Assembly (NCBI RefSeq): GCF_032337115.1
Contig: NZ_JAVXZY010000001.1
Span: 558,001 to 622,000 of the forward strand
From: Roseateles_C aquae
Lineage (GTDB): Bacteria; Pseudomonadota; Gammaproteobacteria; Burkholderiales; Burkholderiaceae_C
Direction of reading: 5' to 3'
Length of the DNA: 64,000 nt
A model generated the notes under the pieces. The model worked only from the letters and a program-made list of their open reading frames with translations. It did no database searches and was not told the DNA's origin. Shown here one piece after another: positions 42,967 to 51,519 of the stretch (the stretch's first letter is position 1; every line of letters starts with the position of its first letter). A program made the position numbers and the translations under genes.

Positions 42967-44529
42967 TCAGAGGCTGAACACCTGCACCGCACTGGCCAGG
43001 CGGCCGGCCTGATCCTTCAGGTTCTCGCTGGAAGCGGCCATTTCCTCGACCAGGGCGGCGTTCTGCTGGGCCACCTTGTCGAGCTCATGCACTTGCAGCT
43101 GTAGCTGTTCGATATCGTCGCTGTCGCGGCTGGAGTCGCTGTCCAGCTGCGTCATCAGCTGGCTCAGGCGCTGGATTTCGTCGACCATGCTTTGCAGCGT
43201 GGCCCCGGTGTCATCAACCTGGCGGCTGCCGGTTTCGGTGCGCGCCGAGGCATCGGCAATCAGCGACTTGATCTCGCGGGCGGCCTCGGCACTGCGGGTG
43301 GCCAAGGCACGCACTTCGGCGGCCACGACGGCAAAGCCGCGGCCCTGCTCGCCGGCACGGGCCGCCTCGACGGCCGCATTGAGCGCCAGGATATTGGTCT
43401 GAAAGGCGATGCCATCGATGGTGCCAATGATGTCGGTGATGCGCCGCGCCGCCTCGTTGATGCCGTGCATCGCGCCTATCACCTGACTCATCTGCGTGCC
43501 GGCCCGTTCGGCCACCTGCTGCACGCTGGATGCCAGTTCATGGGCCTGACCCGAGCTCGCGATGCGCAGGCTCAGGCGCTGCATCACCTCATCCAGCTTG
43601 GCGCTGGCGCGCTGCGTGGTGGCCGCGGTTTCCTCGGTGCGGCTGGACAGGTCCATATTGCCTTGGGCAATCTGCCCCGAGGCCGAATGCAGCTCGTGCA
43701 CATTCGCGCGCACCTCGCGCACCAGCGTGGCCAGCCCCTGCTGCATGCCGTGCATGAAGGCCATCACGCTGGACTTGTCGCCCTGCTCCAGGCGAATGCT
43801 CTGGTTCAGGCTGCCCTTGGCAATGCCCTCGGCAATGCTGCGCACGCCGCTGGGCTCGGCGCCCAGCGAGCGCATGATGCGCGCCGTGATCAGCCCGGCC
43901 ACCAGCATGCCCAGCCCGCAGGCCAGCGCCAGACCCAACCAAGCGGACCACCGGGCCTGCTGGTAGCGCTGGCCCCCGAGCTCGTATTCCTGCTTGGCGA
44001 CCTTGAGCTGCACCTCGACCAGCGCATTGAGCTTGTCGCTCAGCGGGTCAACCGTCTGGTAGAGCTCGGTCTTGACCAGCTTCTCCAGGCCAGCCTCATC
44101 ATGCGCGGCCAGCAGCCCTTGCAGGCGCTGGCGCATCACCTCGGCGGCTCGCATCAAGGGCTCGATGTCGGTGACCAGTCGCTTTTCGTCCTCGACCAGA
44201 AAGGTCTCGACATAGGCTTTCCAGGTCTGCTTGACGGTGGCCCCGGACGCATCGACCAGCGCCTGGCCGGCCGCCCAGTCCAGATTGCCGTTGCGCACCT
44301 TGTGCGAGGTATCGACGATATTGACCGCATACATATCGGCCACCGTCTTCAGCTGCTGCAGCGGCACGACGCGGTCGTCGTAGACAGTGCGTAAGGCTTC
44401 GTTGGACAGCGCCAGCAGCCGCATGCCCGCCAAGGCCAGCAAGGCCATCAGCACGCACATCAGGCCGGTCAAGACGGCCAGCCGGGCACGCACCGTCGGG
44501 ATGCGTGCAAACAGAGCATCAAGCATCAT
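42967..44529 (-). CDS. Methyl-accepting chemotaxis protein
   Basis: Chemoreceptor of 520 residues with a first membrane helix (VLTGLMCVLMALLALAGM), a four-helix-bundle type periplasmic domain (4HB_MCP: DDRVVPLQQLKTVADMYAVN), and a second helix (LGLALACGLGMLVAGLI). A poorly conserved HAMP and the signalling hairpin (IAFQTNILALNAAVEAARA, GFAVVAAEVRALATRSAEAA) follow. The protein ends shortly after KDQAGRLASAVQVF without a pentapeptide tether. The 4HB type often senses amino acids or acids, but no ligand can be named. The start at 44529 follows AGGGGGG. It converges with livM, 12 bases apart. Confidence 0.93.
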   Translation of the reverse strand: MMLDALFARIPTVRARLAVLTGLMCVLMALLALAGMRLLALSNEALRTVYDDRVVPLQQLKTVADMYAVNIVDTSHKVRNGNLDWAAGQALVDASGATVKQTWKAYVETFLVEDEKRLVTDIEPLMRAAEVMRQRLQGLLAAHDEAGLEKLVKTELYQTVDPLSDKLNALVEVQLKVAKQEYELGGQRYQQARWSAWLGLALACGLGMLVAGLITARIMRSLGAEPSGVRSIAEGIAKGSLNQSIRLEQGDKSSVMAFMHGMQQGLATLVREVRANVHELHSASGQIAQGNMDLSSRTEETAATTQRASAKLDEVMQRLSLRIASSGQAHELASSVQQVAERAGTQMSQVIGAMHGINEAARRITDIIGTIDGIAFQTNILALNAAVEAARAGEQGRGFAVVAAEVRALATRSAEAAREIKSLIADASARTETGSRQVDDTGATLQSMVDEIQRLSQLMTQLDSDSSRDSDDIEQLQLQVHELDKVAQQNAALVEEMAASSENLKDQAGRLASAVQVFSL

Positions 44530-44749
44530 CAAAGCCCCCCTGGCTTTACAGACCCGTACATCGCGGGCGAAGCCGTACGCTAGCACGATCGTGCCGCGCT
44601 AACACGCAGAAATCAGCGCATTCAGGGGGCTGTTCAAGGCTTCAGCCGCAGCGATGCCAAACAAGGCAGCGAGCCGTTGTCCAGTGATGGCAGTTCATGA
44701 GCCGGCCACCGCGAGCACCAGCCCGCAGCGTGGCCAGAGCTGAGGCTGC

Positions 44750-44929
44750 TTACTGCGACGCTGCAGACGCTGGCAGTGAGGCCGAGGCGGCAGCCGGGCT
44801 GGAGGCGGTTTCGGCTGGCGCCGCCACCTCGTGCTTCTCACCGCCCATATCGATATTGCCGCCGCTCTTGGTCAGCACAAAAATGGCCAGGGCCGCGAAG
44901 ATGGCAAAGCCGACGAGCAATTTCCACAT
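44750..44929 (-). CDS. Small conserved-looking membrane protein, 59 residues
   Basis: A short frame from ATG 44929 to TAA 44750 encodes a 59-residue protein. One membrane helix at the N-terminus (MWKLLVGFAIFAALAIFVLT) is followed by a polar stretch (KSGGNIDMGGEKHEV) and an Ala/Ser/Pro tail. The third-position GC bias and a plausible membrane topology (helix then hydrophilic tail) argue that it is real. I recall similar short MWK...DMGGEKH proteins in Burkholderiales, but this is from memory. It lies 73 bases beyond the sucrose phosphorylase stop on the same strand. Function unknown. Confidence 0.65.
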   Translation of the reverse strand: MWKLLVGFAIFAALAIFVLTKSGGNIDMGGEKHEVAAPAETASSPAAASASLPASAASQ

Positions 44930-45002
44930 GGTTGGATTCCGAAAAAGTCTGCTGAAGATGGCGCGATTGTTCAGCGCCTTGCTGACAGCAGGCTGAGCGA
45001 CA

Positions 45003-46475
45003 TCAAGCCAAGCTCATCTGCTGGACGCCTTCCGGCGTGCTGTAGTGCAGCAGATGGCTCTGGTCGCGATAGTCGATGCGCAGCTCGGCGTATTCCTCGC
45101 CCTGCTGCCAGCGCAGCTGCAAGACCTCGTCGGCGGTGTCGGCCAGGCTGAACTGGCCGGCGAAGGCCGGATGCTCGTTGCGCAGCCGGATCAGCGCCAG
45201 CAACTGCTGCACCACCGGGCGCTGCAGCTCGGCCGTGATCTCATCGACGCTGTAGTGGTGGCGATTGATATCGCGCCCCACGCCACTCTGGGCCAGCAAT
45301 GCCATGTCGTTGCCACCGGCCAGCAGGCCGACGTAATAGACCTGCGGCACGCCGGGCAGGAAGAACTGCAGCGCACGCGACAGCAGATAGGCCCGCTCAT
45401 CGCCACCCAGTGCCGCGAAGAAGCTGCAGTTGACCTGATACAGGTCCAGATTCGACGCCGCCGCCCCGGTGGCCTGGCGGCTCTGCCCGCCGCTGTTGGC
45501 GTGGACGCGCTCAACCAAGGCATCGAGCTCCGCGGGCGGCACCAGGCCGGGCGAACCAATACGGTCCTGCGCATCGGCGCCGATGTCGATGATGCCGATG
45601 CCGTCATGGGTGTCCAAGACCGTCAGCGCGTTATGCGGGCGCTCGGCAATCCAGCGCTTCAGCGGCGCGGCCGTCTTGAAGAACAAGGCATGCAGGGCCA
45701 GCGGCGGCAGCGCGAAGTCATAGACCCAATCGACCCGGGCGGCGATCTCGATCTGGCGCCGGTAGTAGCTGTGGATCTCGACCAGCACCTCGATGCCCAG
45801 CCGGCGCGCTTTGGCCGCGAAGTCGGCGATGAAGGCAAATGTCTCGGGCATCATGAAGCAGGACTGACCGGCCTTCTTGATCGCGTAGCCGGCGGCGTCC
45901 AGCCGGATCATGCGGATGCCGCTGTCGGCAAAGCGCTGCAGGATGCTGTTCAGATAGGCCTCGCCTTCGGGGTGATGGACGTCGATGTCCAGTTGCTTGG
46001 GCGTGAAGGTGGTCCAAAGGATTTTCTTCTGGCCGTTCTTCAAGGTGGCGTAGTGCAGCGGCAGGCCGGGCCGCGGCCGGTAGACGGCGAGCAACTGCTG
46101 TTCGGTCGCCCCTTGCGGGAACACCGAGTCCAGGGTCAGGAACAGGCCCGCATAGGGCGAGGCATCGCCGCGGGCCGAGTAGTCCTGGAACTGCGGCGAA
46201 TCGGCCGAGATGTGGTTGACGATCACATCGGCCATCACCTCGGTGTGCTGCGCCAGCGCCTGGATATCGGCCCAGTCGCCCAGCCGCGGATCGACCTGGG
46301 TGTGATCGATCGGATCAAAGCCGGCATCGGCGCCATCGATGGGGTAGAAAAACGGCAGCAGATGGACGCCACCGAACAACCCCGCCAAGGGCCCCTGCAG
46401 CAGTACGCTCAAGCGCTGCACGCCGCCGCCACCAAGGCGGTCCACATAGGTGATCAGCTGTACCTGGTTCTTCAT
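45003..46475 (-). CDS. sucP: Sucrose phosphorylase (GH13_18)
   Basis: Splits sucrose with phosphate into alpha-glucose 1-phosphate and fructose in the cytoplasm, saving one ATP. The 490 residues follow the Bifidobacterium enzyme closely. The catalytic residues are the nucleophile Asp193 in RLDAAGY, the acid/base Glu233 in LVEIHSYY and Asp291 in LDTHDGIG, followed by ATGAAASNLDLYQVN and FFLPGVPQVYYVG. The start at 46475 gives MKNQVQLITYVDR. It is the last enzyme of the sucrose operon, 84 bases after the MFS gene. Confidence 0.93.
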   Translation of the reverse strand: MKNQVQLITYVDRLGGGGVQRLSVLLQGPLAGLFGGVHLLPFFYPIDGADAGFDPIDHTQVDPRLGDWADIQALAQHTEVMADVIVNHISADSPQFQDYSARGDASPYAGLFLTLDSVFPQGATEQQLLAVYRPRPGLPLHYATLKNGQKKILWTTFTPKQLDIDVHHPEGEAYLNSILQRFADSGIRMIRLDAAGYAIKKAGQSCFMMPETFAFIADFAAKARRLGIEVLVEIHSYYRRQIEIAARVDWVYDFALPPLALHALFFKTAAPLKRWIAERPHNALTVLDTHDGIGIIDIGADAQDRIGSPGLVPPAELDALVERVHANSGGQSRQATGAAASNLDLYQVNCSFFAALGGDERAYLLSRALQFFLPGVPQVYYVGLLAGGNDMALLAQSGVGRDINRHHYSVDEITAELQRPVVQQLLALIRLRNEHPAFAGQFSLADTADEVLQLRWQQGEEYAELRIDYRDQSHLLHYSTPEGVQQMSLA

Positions 46476-46559
46476 GGCAAGACCTGTCCCTGCCAAGCAC
46501 GACACGCCGTCGTGCCTGGCATCAAAAACGGTTGAAATCAGTGCGCTGGCCGACGCGCC

Positions 46560-47903
46560 TCAGGCCGGCCCGACACGCGCTGCGGCCGCAGCCCCGGGCC
46601 GGGCCACGCGCAAGACCGCGATCGCCGCCAGCAGCAGCAGCACGCCGGCCAGCCGAATGACGTTCTCGGGCTGCCCGCCCAGCAGCGGCTGGTAGATCAA
46701 GGGCAGCGTCACCATCTGGATCAGCATGGGAATGACGATGAACATATTGAAGATGCCCATATAGACCCCGGCACGCTGTGGCGGAATGCTGCCGGCCAGC
46801 AGCACATAGGGGTTGCCCATGATGCTGGCCCAGGCCAGGCCGATGCCCAGCATGGGCAGGAACAGCAGCCAGCGGTTGTGGATCTCGGGGATTGCCCACA
46901 TGGCCAAGCCCGCCAGCATCAGGCACAGCGCATGCACGCGCTGCGCGCCGAAGCGCCGGGTGAAGGGCAGCATGGCCAGCGCCGCCAGAAAGGCCACGAA
47001 GTTGTAGAAGCCGCCAATCTGACCATTGATCAGGCCGGCATCGCGAAAGCCCTGCGAGCTGGCGTCGCTGGTACCGAACAGGGTCTGAGCCAGGGCCGGC
47101 ACGATATAGATCCAGTAGCACATCATCGCGTACCACTGGAACAGCTTCATCCACCAGAGCTTGCGCATGGTCTCGGGCATCTCGCGAAAGGCGCTGACGA
47201 TTTCCTTCAGCGTCTCCGCCGCCCCGCTGGGCCGTGCCGCCAGGGCCTGCGCCTCGGCCGCGCTCAGCGGCAGCTCGGGCACCTTGCGCACCGACCACCA
47301 GACCGTCGTGAACGAAAACAGCGCGCCGATGGCAAAGGCCAGCACGGTGATCTGCGGGATATTGCTGCTGGTGACCGCATCCTTGTTCATGCCCAGCGCC
47401 ACCATGATGGAGGGCGCCAGATAGGCCAGCGTCTGCGCCAGGCCGGTGAAGGCACTCTGGGTCAGAAAGCCCTGGGCATGCTGGCTCTCGTCCAGCCGGT
47501 CACTGACGTAGGCGCGGTAGGGCTCCATCGTCACGTTGTTGGCGGCATCAAGCAGCCACAAGAGGCCGGCGGCAAACCACAGCGTCGGGCTCATCGGCAT
47601 CAGCAGCAGGCCCAGGCTGCACAGCAGCGCGCCAATCAGGAAGTAAGGCGTGCGCCGGCCCCAGCGCGTCACCGTGCGGTCGCTGATGGCGCCGATCAGC
47701 GGCTGCACCAGCAGGCCGGTCATCGGCCCGGCCAGCCAGAGCAAGGGCAGACTGGCTTCATCGGCGCCCAGGTATTTGTAGATCGGGCTCATATTGCTCT
47801 GCTGCAGCCCGAAGCTGAACTGGATGCCGAAGAAACCGACATTCATGTTCAGGATCTGCCACAGGCTGAGGCGGGGCTTGGCACTGATCGGCGTGACACT
47901 CAT
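46560..47903 (-). CDS. MFS transporter, sucrose/SLC45-like
   Basis: Inner-membrane symporter of 447 residues with 12 helices. It begins LNMNVGFFGIQFSFGLQQSNM, the typical start of the SLC45/sucrose:proton symporter-like family found beside bacterial glycoside phosphorylases. A GAISDRTVTRWGRRTPY loop is the MFS motif between helices 2 and 3. The context (receptor, fructokinase, sucrose phosphorylase) makes sucrose the likely substrate. Its ATG overlaps the kinase stop by 4 bases, so the two are translationally coupled. Confidence 0.88.
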   Translation of the reverse strand: MSVTPISAKPRLSLWQILNMNVGFFGIQFSFGLQQSNMSPIYKYLGADEASLPLLWLAGPMTGLLVQPLIGAISDRTVTRWGRRTPYFLIGALLCSLGLLLMPMSPTLWFAAGLLWLLDAANNVTMEPYRAYVSDRLDESQHAQGFLTQSAFTGLAQTLAYLAPSIMVALGMNKDAVTSSNIPQITVLAFAIGALFSFTTVWWSVRKVPELPLSAAEAQALAARPSGAAETLKEIVSAFREMPETMRKLWWMKLFQWYAMMCYWIYIVPALAQTLFGTSDASSQGFRDAGLINGQIGGFYNFVAFLAALAMLPFTRRFGAQRVHALCLMLAGLAMWAIPEIHNRWLLFLPMLGIGLAWASIMGNPYVLLAGSIPPQRAGVYMGIFNMFIVIPMLIQMVTLPLIYQPLLGGQPENVIRLAGVLLLLAAIAVLRVARPGAAAAARVGPA

Positions 47904-48913
47904 GCGGCACTCCTTGTCGCGTCGGCCGCAGCCGCCTTGCCCCGGCCCAGCGCAGCATGCCAGGGCAGGTAGAAAGCCTCATCGGCCGGCACCGGGCCGC
48001 GCTCGCCGCACATCGCGGCGGCAAATCGATTGGCCAGCGCCAGCGCCTTCGCGATCGGCTTGCCCTGCAGCGTGGCGGCCAGCGCCATCGCGCTGAAGGC
48101 GTCGCCGGCACCGACGGTGTCGACCAATCGCGCCAGCGGCACGCCGCCGCCCTCGGCCTCGACCAGGCCATGCCGATCAAAGCAGGCATAGCCGGCCGCA
48201 CCCCGGGTCAACACGATGCGCTGCAAAGCAAAGCGCTGCGCCAGCGTACGCACGGCCGCGCTGCAGGCCGACGCATCACCGCCGCCCACCAGCGCTGGAT
48301 CGCCGGGCAGGTCGAACCAAGCCATCAGCTGCACCAGCTCCACATCATTGAGCTTGACCCAGTCGGCCCGCGCCAGACAGTGCTCGGCCAGGGCCGGCGC
48401 GGCGCTGCCGGCGCGCAGATTCAGATCTAGGTAGCGCAGGCTGCCGCGCTGACCGAGTTCGTCCAGCAGCGCGCCGAGCCGCTGGCGCGCCGCCGGGCTG
48501 CGCTGCGCCAGGCTGCCGAAGTAGACGATGGCCGGCGGGCGCTCGGCAAAGTGCTCGGCCAGCGGCTGCGTGTCCAGATGGTCCCAGGCCGCATCCTCAT
48601 GGATATGAAAGCTGTGCCCGCCGTTGGCCGACTCGCTGATCGTCACCCGGCCCGTGGCCTGGCCGGCATCACGCTGCACCCCGGCCTCGCTGAGGCCGAA
48701 GCGGCGCAGGCTCTGCAGGATCAGCGCTGCGGCCGCATCCTCGCCCAGCCGGGTGGCCAGCAGCGCAGGCTGGCCCAGCGCGGCCAGCGAGCGCGCCACG
48801 TTCAGCGGCGCACCGCCGGCGATGTGCTGGTCGGCGAATTCGTCGACCAGCGCCTCACCGAGCAGCAGCACCGGCTGGCCGGGCAGCGCAAAGGGCATGG
48901 CGGCTGTGTTCAT
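47900..48913 (-). CDS. PfkB-family carbohydrate kinase, probable fructokinase
   Basis: Ribokinase-fold kinase of 337 residues that should phosphorylate the fructose released by the phosphorylase. Marks are the N-terminal LLGEALVDEFADQHIAGGAPLNVARSLAALG (substrate-binding GG region, split) and the C-terminal LVDTVGAGDAFSAMALAAT with the catalytic Asp and anion hole of PfkB signature 2. The ATG at 48913 is used; a GTG at 48919 directly after the receptor stop is also possible. It is tightly linked on both sides (6 bases from the receptor, 4-base overlap with the MFS gene). Confidence 0.9.
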   Translation of the reverse strand: MNTAAMPFALPGQPVLLLGEALVDEFADQHIAGGAPLNVARSLAALGQPALLATRLGEDAAAALILQSLRRFGLSEAGVQRDAGQATGRVTISESANGGHSFHIHEDAAWDHLDTQPLAEHFAERPPAIVYFGSLAQRSPAARQRLGALLDELGQRGSLRYLDLNLRAGSAAPALAEHCLARADWVKLNDVELVQLMAWFDLPGDPALVGGGDASACSAAVRTLAQRFALQRIVLTRGAAGYACFDRHGLVEAEGGGVPLARLVDTVGAGDAFSAMALAATLQGKPIAKALALANRFAAAMCGERGPVPADEAFYLPWHAALGRGKAAAADATRSAA

Positions 48914-48919
48914 GGCCAC

Positions 48920-51202
48920 TCAGAACTCGTACTTGAGCGTGGCACGAACCGTGCGGCCGGTGAGCGCGCGGGCCGCATGGCCATCGCCCTCGATCTCGGT
49001 ATAGGCCAGCGCATTGAAGAGGTTGTTGGCCGAGACCGACAGCTGCGTCTTCGCATTGAGCTGGTAGTTCACAAAGGCGTTGACGACGGTATAGCCCGGC
49101 ATGGTGATGGTGTTCTGGTCGTCGCCGAAGGACTTGCCCGAGCCGATCAGCGAGGCGCCAAACTCCAGCTCCCCGATGCTGTAGCTCGGCGTGATCTGGT
49201 AGACCACATCAGCCTGGCGGCGCGGCTTGTTGCCGACCACGGTGGCGTCGTTGCTGCCGGCGATCTTGGCGTGGGTGAAGGTGGCGCCGCCGCTGAGTTT
49301 GAACGGCCCCTGTGCGTAGGCCGCTTCCAGCTCCAGGCCACGCGACTCGTACTTGTTCGCGGTGAAGGTGCGCGTCGTCACCTCGTAATTGCTTTCCTTG
49401 GTGCGCGCATTGAACAGCGTGGCGAACAGGCTCAGCCCTTGGCTGCGCCACTTGAGGCCGGCCTCCTGCTGATCGATCTCGTTGACGGCAATCGGCACCG
49501 AGCCGTCGAGCGGGTTGCCGTAGAGCAGCCGGTCGGCGCTGAAGGCCACGCCATTGCTGGCGCGGGCGAACACGGCCATATCAGCGCTGAGCGCGTAGTT
49601 GGCGCCGAGCGAATAGCTGTTGTGATTGACCTTGTAGCTGACCTGCTTCTGGCTGGCCGCATCCCACTTCTGCGCGGTGTTGTCGCCGGCCAGCGTAAAG
49701 CCCTGTGCCTTTTGTTCGTCGCGACGCAAGCTGACATCCAGGTTCAGCGGGCCGGACTCCCAGGCCAGGGCCAGATAGGGCGAGGTCTCGGTGTACTGCA
49801 CGTCAAAGGTGCGCGTGCAGCAGCCGCCCCAGGTCGTCCAGCCGCTAGACACCGGGTTGCTGCTGGGCTTGCCGGCCGCGTCGACCACCTGGGCACTGTT
49901 GCCGCTCATCGTCAGGTTGTACTGGTTCCAGAACCAGGTCGCGGCGACGTTCTGCGAGCCGTAGAACAGGCCAGCAACCAGCGTCGTCTTGCCGCCGGCA
50001 CCGGCGAAGCTCTTGCTCAGCTTGAGGTCGTTGAAGACGTTGTCGAAATTGTCCAGCGCGGTATTGAACAGCGTGCCGGTGAAGAAGCTGGCCTTGCCGT
50101 TGTTGCCGCTGCCATTGCCGTTATCGGCCGGGAACAGCGCGATGAAGCGCCCCGAGTTGCTGCTCTTGCGGAACTTCTCGTCCAGGCTCAGCCCGTCGCC
50201 GAGGTCCAGGCTGCTTTCCAGGCCGACCGCCGTGCTCTTGACGCGCAGGCCGTCCCGCGTGGCGGTGTTGCTGTAGCCGCCGTCCTTGTTGAAGCTGCTG
50301 TCACGTGCCAGCGAGGGCGTGATGAAGAAGGCTTCGCGCGGATCGATGCCGGCAATCGTGTTGATGCGACCGTTGCTGACGGTCACCGGCACCGGCATCA
50401 GCGAGGGCGTGCGGTCGTCCAGCGATTTGAAGCTCAGGCGCACAAAGCCGTTGCTGAGCTTTTGCGTCAGATTGGCCTTGAGCTGGCCGCCGTTTTCCAG
50501 CGTTTGGCCGGTCGGCCGGCCGCCTTCGCCGATGCGCTGAAAGCCGCCCACATGGAAGGACAGGCCATTGCCCAGCTTGCCGCCGTAATCGGCATCAACG
50601 CGCCACAGCCGGCGATCCAGCCCGGCCGTCAGCCCCAAGGCGCCGCCGGTCTCGCTGCCGGTCTTGCTGATGAAGTTGACGATGCCGCCGGGCGAGTTGC
50701 TGGCCAGCGTCGAGGCCGAACCACCGCGCACGACTTCCAGGCGCTCGGTGTTGTAGTCGGCACGCAGGAACTGGTCGGCCGTACCGAAGGCGATATCGCC
50801 GAACAGCAGCACCGGCAGGCCGTCTTCCTGCATCTGCACATAGCGCGAACCGCCGGCCGACAGCGGCACGCCACGCACGGTGATATTGGCATTGCCCTCG
50901 CCGCCCGAGGACTCCGAGCGCACGCCGGGCACCGAGCGCAGCAGCTCGGCCGCGTTGGTGGCGCCGGACTTGCTCAGCTGCTCACCGTCCATCGCGCTGA
51001 CGGACAGGCTCTGCTTCATCTTGGTGGTCTTCACCGAGGCACCGGTGACCATCACCGCATTGAGCTTCAGGCCATCGCCGGCGGCCTCATCCGGCCGGGC
51101 GGCCTCCTGGGCGTGCAGCGCCGGCGCGAAGCCCAGCAGGATGGACAGCGCCAACGGCGCAAGAACGGGACGAGCGATGGGAGTGGGGCGAGTGGCGTAC
51201 AT
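48920..51202 (-). CDS. TonB-dependent receptor, probable sucrose uptake
   Basis: Outer-membrane receptor of 760 residues. The signal peptide ends FAPALHAQ. A short TonB-box-like segment (NAVMVTGAS) precedes the plug domain (LLRSVPGVRSESSGGEGNANITVRG, split, about 90-190; PGGIVNFISKTG at its end) and a 22-strand barrel, closing with GRTVRATLKYEF (terminal Phe). Being first in the operon with a sucrose phosphorylase, and downstream of LacI operators, it is likely the sucrose porin, as in the SuxA systems of Xanthomonas and Caulobacter. AGGAGA precedes the start at 51202, so the earlier ATG at 51262 is not used. Confidence 0.92.
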   Translation of the reverse strand: MYATRPTPIARPVLAPLALSILLGFAPALHAQEAARPDEAAGDGLKLNAVMVTGASVKTTKMKQSLSVSAMDGEQLSKSGATNAAELLRSVPGVRSESSGGEGNANITVRGVPLSAGGSRYVQMQEDGLPVLLFGDIAFGTADQFLRADYNTERLEVVRGGSASTLASNSPGGIVNFISKTGSETGGALGLTAGLDRRLWRVDADYGGKLGNGLSFHVGGFQRIGEGGRPTGQTLENGGQLKANLTQKLSNGFVRLSFKSLDDRTPSLMPVPVTVSNGRINTIAGIDPREAFFITPSLARDSSFNKDGGYSNTATRDGLRVKSTAVGLESSLDLGDGLSLDEKFRKSSNSGRFIALFPADNGNGSGNNGKASFFTGTLFNTALDNFDNVFNDLKLSKSFAGAGGKTTLVAGLFYGSQNVAATWFWNQYNLTMSGNSAQVVDAAGKPSSNPVSSGWTTWGGCCTRTFDVQYTETSPYLALAWESGPLNLDVSLRRDEQKAQGFTLAGDNTAQKWDAASQKQVSYKVNHNSYSLGANYALSADMAVFARASNGVAFSADRLLYGNPLDGSVPIAVNEIDQQEAGLKWRSQGLSLFATLFNARTKESNYEVTTRTFTANKYESRGLELEAAYAQGPFKLSGGATFTHAKIAGSNDATVVGNKPRRQADVVYQITPSYSIGELEFGASLIGSGKSFGDDQNTITMPGYTVVNAFVNYQLNAKTQLSVSANNLFNALAYTEIEGDGHAARALTGRTVRATLKYEF

Positions 51203-51350
51203 CTTGTCTCCTGGCCCGATGCTCGCACGACGGCGGCATCGTTTGGTGTGGTGAAACGACACGGAGTTGCTGGCCCGACTCGCCCCGTTTCAAGGCGGCA
51301 TGCACAAAGGCGTCTCCGTTGGCACCAATGTACGACTACCTCACTCGTTT

Positions 51351-51364
51351 TGCAATCGATTGCA
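51351..51364. promoter_or_regulatory. LacI-type operator O1
   Basis: TGCAATCGATTGCA is a perfect 14-base palindrome of the TGCAA-N-CG-N-TTGCA form bound by LacI-family sugar regulators. It lies about 150 bases before the receptor start and next to a -10-like TAAAAT, a position that would block transcription. Confidence 0.8.
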
Positions 51365-51439
51365 TTTTAGGGAAAACGCCTAGATTGCCGATATTTATTC
51401 AATACCAATCACACCTGTTCAGTTCATTTGCTGTGTTTA

Positions 51440-51453
51440 TGCAAACGCTTGCA
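51440..51453. promoter_or_regulatory. LacI-type operator O2
   Basis: TGCAAACGCTTGCA has the same TGCAA-N-CG-N-TTGCA pattern, with its centre 89 bases from O1. Two sites at this distance would allow looping by a tetrameric or bridging repressor. Confidence 0.75.
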
Positions 51454-51519
51454 AACGCAGCGTGTGTGCAGATCCTGCCGGCTTGAGCTGCGTTACGCGG
51501 CAGCGGACCAGGGCACTGC

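Larger units (their letters stand above)
51203..51519. other. Control region of the sucrose operon
   Basis: 317 AT-richer bases between the LacI gene end and the receptor start hold the two operators listed separately. Reading leftward, TAAAAT lies directly before the operator at 51351-51364 and may be the -10 box; the -35 is not clear. No terminator hairpin follows the LacI gene, so some read-through from it is possible. Confidence 0.5.

Noticed and set aside
44583..44594. Perfect 12-base palindrome GCACGATCGTGC upstream of the second chemoreceptor gene
   Set aside because: About sixteen such palindromes are expected by chance in 64 kb, and it has no second copy or family consensus nearby.
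48551..51370. Open frame of about 939 codons on the plus strand opposite the TonB receptor
   Set aside because: Shadow of the receptor and kinase genes in a high-GC sequence; no recognisable motif.
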